This document shows, in pieces, positions 61,617 through 64,000 of a stretch of 64,000 nt of DNA (positions within the stretch are counted from its first letter, which is position 1; every line of letters starts with the position of its first letter). A program made the translations under genes and the position numbers. The notes under the pieces were generated by a model. The model ran no database searches. It was given only the letters and a program-made list of their open reading frames with translations, and had not been told where the DNA came from. This DNA is from Anaerosporomusa subterranea (GTDB lineage: Bacteria > Bacillota > Negativicutes > Sporomusales > Acetonemataceae), in NCBI RefSeq assembly GCF_001611555.1, contig NZ_LSGP01000026.1, positions 124,001 through 188,000 of the forward strand, read 5' to 3'.

Positions 61617-63494
61617 ATGGACGCAAAAATTACGGTAATTGCCCCGTTCCCAGGTATGCAAGCAATTGCTCAAGAGGTAGTAGCCGAACGAATGGAAGAA
61701 TGGCCGGCCGGCATTGATGTCAGGCTAGGTGATTTAAGCGTCGGCCTGTCTGAAGCGTTTGCGGCGATTCGTGAAGGCGCTGATGTCATCGTCAGCCGTG
61801 GCGGCACGGCTTCGCTGATTAGCAGTCAAGTCGAGACACCGGTCGTGGAAATCCCGATTACAGCGTTTGACATCTTGCGTGCTCTCAGGCAAATTGGCGA
61901 TTACAGCAGTCCAGTCGGTGTAGTCGGCTTTCGTAATGTGATATACGGCTGTGAGGATCTTCACGACATCTGGGGAGTTGAACTAAAAGAAATCACGCTT
62001 GGCAATGAGGGCGAGGCCCAGGAGAAAATTGCCAAAGCTGCCCGAATGGGGATTCGGGCAATTATCGGCGATGCTATTTCGGCTAGATTGGCTATCCGCT
62101 ACGGACTGGAAGGGATTTTAATTCAATCTGGTAAGGAAGCCATCTATAAGGCGCTGAGGCAAGCTCAACTGCTAGCCAATGTTAGGCGCAAAGAGCAGGA
62201 ACGAGTAGAACTTCTCCAAACAATCATCAGTTCATCGACTGATGGTATTGTTGCTGTTGACGGCAAGTCGCGCATCACAATTTTTAATCCGGCTGCGGAG
62301 GACGTTTTTCAGATGCGGTCTGCTGATGTGCTAGGACGTAATGTTGGCGACGTTATTCCCAATACTCGGTTGCCGTTAATTGTGGCGCGAGGGCAATCGG
62401 AAATCGGCGAAATACAACGAATTGGCGCTCGCACCATCGCGACGAAGCGAATACCAATCAAACTCGGCGGCAAGGTGGTCGGAGCGATTGCAAATTTTCA
62501 GGATGTGACGCAGCTGCAGCGATTCGAGCAAACAGTGCGTCAGAAACTATATGATAAGGGATTAGTGGCAAAGGTCAATATTGATCAGGTAATAGGCTGC
62601 TCATCGTACATGACCCAAGTTAAGGAAAAGGCGCGGCAGTATGCCACGGTCGATTCCACAGTGCTGGTTACTGGCGAAACCGGCACCGGTAAGGAGATGC
62701 TCGCCCAAGGCGTTCATAATCTCAGTCGTCGCAGACAAGGTCCCTTTGTAGCGGTAAATTGTGCGGCATTGCCAGAAACGCTACTCGAAAGCGAACTGTT
62801 TGGCTATGAGGAAGGCGCCTTTACAGGAGCAAAAAAAGGAGGAAAATCCGGCTTATTTGAACTGGCGCATGGGGGAACAATATTTCTTGATGAAATCGGT
62901 GAAATGCCCTTGGCGTTGCAAGCGCGTATTTTGCGAGTGCTGCAGGAACGAGAAGTGATGCGATTGGGTGGAGATCGTGTTATTCCAATCGATATCCGGG
63001 TAATTGCGGCAACTAATCAAGATTTGCTCTGTCTAATTCGTGAGCGCCGATTCCGTAGCGATCTCTATTATCGTCTGGATATTTTGCGACTTCACATTCC
63101 GCCGCTACGTGAGCGAAGAGAAGACATTCGCGTGTTGGCGGATGCTTTTCTACATAAGCACTTCGCTCTTAACCCCAAGGTAAACTGGATAGCCGATGAG
63201 GCGTATGCTTTATTGGAGCTCCATCTATGGCCGGGAAATGTACGAGAATTGGCAAATATCATAGAACGAACTGTGCTGCTCACACCTGGCCAATATATTA
63301 CGGCGGATGATTTTCGCGCTACGCTTGGCGTAACAACGCAACTAGTAGACAATATAGATTTGGGGGATACGCTTCAAACGCAAGAAATGGCTTCGATCCG
63401 TCGTGTTTTACGGGAGGAACAATATAATTACAGCCGGGCGGCTACCCGCTTGGGAATCAACCGAACAACGCTCTGGCGAAAGCTACGTCAATAA
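61617..63494 (+). CDS. Sigma-54-dependent activator with PrpR_N sensor
   Basis: 625 residues: a PrpR_N domain (1-185, with DVIVSRGGTASLI), a PAS domain (200-305), an AAA+ domain (325-560; Walker A GETGTGKE at 353-360, sigma-54 contact GAFTGA at 400-405, FLDEIGEM) and a Fis-type helix-turn-helix at the end (YNYSRAATRLGINRTTLWRKL). The ATG at 61617 follows AGAAAGGA. It points at a sigma-54 promoter and a DUF1537 kinase gene, so it very likely activates that operon in response to a small organic acid. Confidence 0.92.
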   Translation: MDAKITVIAPFPGMQAIAQEVVAERMEEWPAGIDVRLGDLSVGLSEAFAAIREGADVIVSRGGTASLISSQVETPVVEIPITAFDILRALRQIGDYSSPVGVVGFRNVIYGCEDLHDIWGVELKEITLGNEGEAQEKIAKAARMGIRAIIGDAISARLAIRYGLEGILIQSGKEAIYKALRQAQLLANVRRKEQERVELLQTIISSSTDGIVAVDGKSRITIFNPAAEDVFQMRSADVLGRNVGDVIPNTRLPLIVARGQSEIGEIQRIGARTIATKRIPIKLGGKVVGAIANFQDVTQLQRFEQTVRQKLYDKGLVAKVNIDQVIGCSSYMTQVKEKARQYATVDSTVLVTGETGTGKEMLAQGVHNLSRRRQGPFVAVNCAALPETLLESELFGYEEGAFTGAKKGGKSGLFELAHGGTIFLDEIGEMPLALQARILRVLQEREVMRLGGDRVIPIDIRVIAATNQDLLCLIRERRFRSDLYYRLDILRLHIPPLRERREDIRVLADAFLHKHFALNPKVNWIADEAYALLELHLWPGNVRELANIIERTVLLTPGQYITADDFRATLGVTTQLVDNIDLGDTLQTQEMASIRRVLREEQYNYSRAATRLGINRTTLWRKLRQ

Positions 63495-63513
63495 TATAAA
63501 CAGGAGAATGGAT

Positions 63514-63560
63514 TGCTGCAAATTGCAACGGCGTAATGTTGCGATTTGCAGCATTTTTTA
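63514..63560 (+). terminator. Terminator of the activator gene
   Basis: TGCTGCAAATTGCAAC (63514-63529) pairs with GTTGCGATTTGCAGCA (63538-63553), then T6. Its ATTGCAAC/GTTGCGAT half-sites could double as an upstream activator site. Confidence 0.8.
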
Positions 63561-63645
63561 AAGTTATAATGGAAGAACTTTTGCGAAACAAGAGAATTTA
63601 TGCCTTCTGGCAAGCTCCTATACAACTCTCGATAATATCGGCGGA

Positions 63646-63663
63646 TTGGCATGCTTTATGCTA
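63646..63663 (+). promoter_or_regulatory. Sigma-54 (-24/-12) promoter
   Basis: TTGGCATGCTTTATGCTA has the GG and GC dinucleotides 12 nt apart as in the sigma-54 consensus, 48 nt ahead of the DUF1537 start. A TTTTGCGAAA motif at about 63580 is a possible activator site. Confidence 0.75.
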
Positions 63664-63710
63664 ACAATATTGCGTGAAGTGTATTACTAGGTAGAACGTG
63701 GGTGAAATGC

Positions 63711-64000
63711 ATGCCTCATATTGCTATTATTGCTGATGATTTAACCGGAGCTAATGATACAGGCGTTCAATTTGCTAAGTATGGACTGCGGACGCATGTT
63801 GTCATCGTCGCTGCTGGTAACAATGCATTGCCAGACGAAGCTGATGTCATTGTAATCGATACTGATAGCCGAGGACTCGATTCGCTGGCAGCCTATGAAC
63901 GAGTAGTTTGGGCAGCAAAGTTGATCAAGAACAGCAATATCCCCATTATTTATAAAAAGGTTGATTCAACATTACGAGGCAACCTAGGCTCCGAAATCGA
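63711..64000 (+). CDS. DUF1537 four-carbon acid sugar kinase family, 5' part
   Basis: 96 residues are visible before the window ends. The sequence MPHIAIIADDLTGANDTGVQ and the block YKKVDSTLRGNLG are the N-terminal signatures of the DUF1537/OtnK four-carbon acid sugar kinase family, which phosphorylate threonate, erythronate or similar acids. PdxA2-type dehydrogenases commonly follow in such operons. The sigma-54 promoter and the PrpR_N activator upstream fit inducible catabolism. Confidence 0.88.
   Translation, partial: MPHIAIIADDLTGANDTGVQFAKYGLRTHVVIVAAGNNALPDEADVIVIDTDSRGLDSLAAYERVVWAAKLIKNSNIPIIYKKVDSTLRGNLGSEI

Overview
The window looks like a chromosomal segment of a diderm, low-to-mid GC Firmicute of the Negativicutes, most likely a Sporomusa-like member of the Sporomusaceae (inference). 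Two kinds of evidence meet here. Firmicute-style RNA regulation is dense: a SAM-I riboswitch, a c-di-AMP (ydaO) riboswitch, two yybP-ykoY Mn2+ riboswitches and a leucine T-box. An RND efflux pump implies an outer membrane, and a methanol:corrinoid methyltransferase pair implies an acetogenic, methanol-using lifestyle. I saw no rRNA, tRNA, CRISPR array, prophage or transposase.

Layout. 1-3000: truncated LysR gene divergent from mtaB-mtaC. 3000-9300: cell wall and methionine genes (lipoprotein, c-di-AMP-riboswitch-controlled amidase, SAM-riboswitch-controlled YezD-like protein and MetQ, PBP2, D,D-carboxypeptidase). 9300-18250: metabolic and housekeeping singletons (radical SAM protein, CrcB, 2-hydroxyacid dehydrogenase, PAS-GGDEF protein, cupin, YmaF, asparagine synthase, DedA, RibU-like S component). 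18350-24500: adhE with Rex-type operators, a secreted GH26-like hydrolase, a LarA-type racemase. 24600-30070: ECF sigma factor with an overlapping membrane partner, a type III polyketide synthase/methyltransferase pair, PAP2 phosphatase, M48 protease. 30300-34850: candidate small RNA, DUF4931 protein, SLC13 carrier with a GlcD-type oxidase, a REP-like hairpin, a zinc-ribbon protein. 35100-41080: leucine T-box and livKHMGF operon. 41100-44520: Mn2+-riboswitch operon with a P-type ATPase, a small membrane protein and an unlisted 19-aa ORF. 44670-48970: an orphan AtpI-like/c-subunit-like pair, a BusR-like GntR-RCK_C regulator and an OpuC-type osmoprotectant ABC operon. 48970-60110: leuCD-like dehydratase, two TerC paralogues (one behind an Mn2+ riboswitch), TetR-RND operon, CorC/CNNM protein, Lgt. 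60250-64000: TlpA-CcdA thiol-redox pair, then a PrpR_N-type sigma-54 activator facing a sigma-54 promoter and a truncated DUF1537 kinase.

Three themes link the genes. Metal homeostasis: two Mn2+ riboswitches, a SERCA-like ATPase, two TerC proteins and a CorC-family protein. c-di-AMP and osmotic control: a c-di-AMP riboswitch on a wall amidase and a BusR-like regulator beside OpuC. Redox and C2/C3 metabolism: Rex-type sites at adhE and at the SLC13-GlcD operon, plus LarA. The least expected items are the orphan c-subunit-like proteolipid next to BusR, the 19-aa ORF under Mn2+ control, a three-way-junction leader before asnB, and a two-copy hairpin repeat whose arms differ in sequence yet stay complementary.
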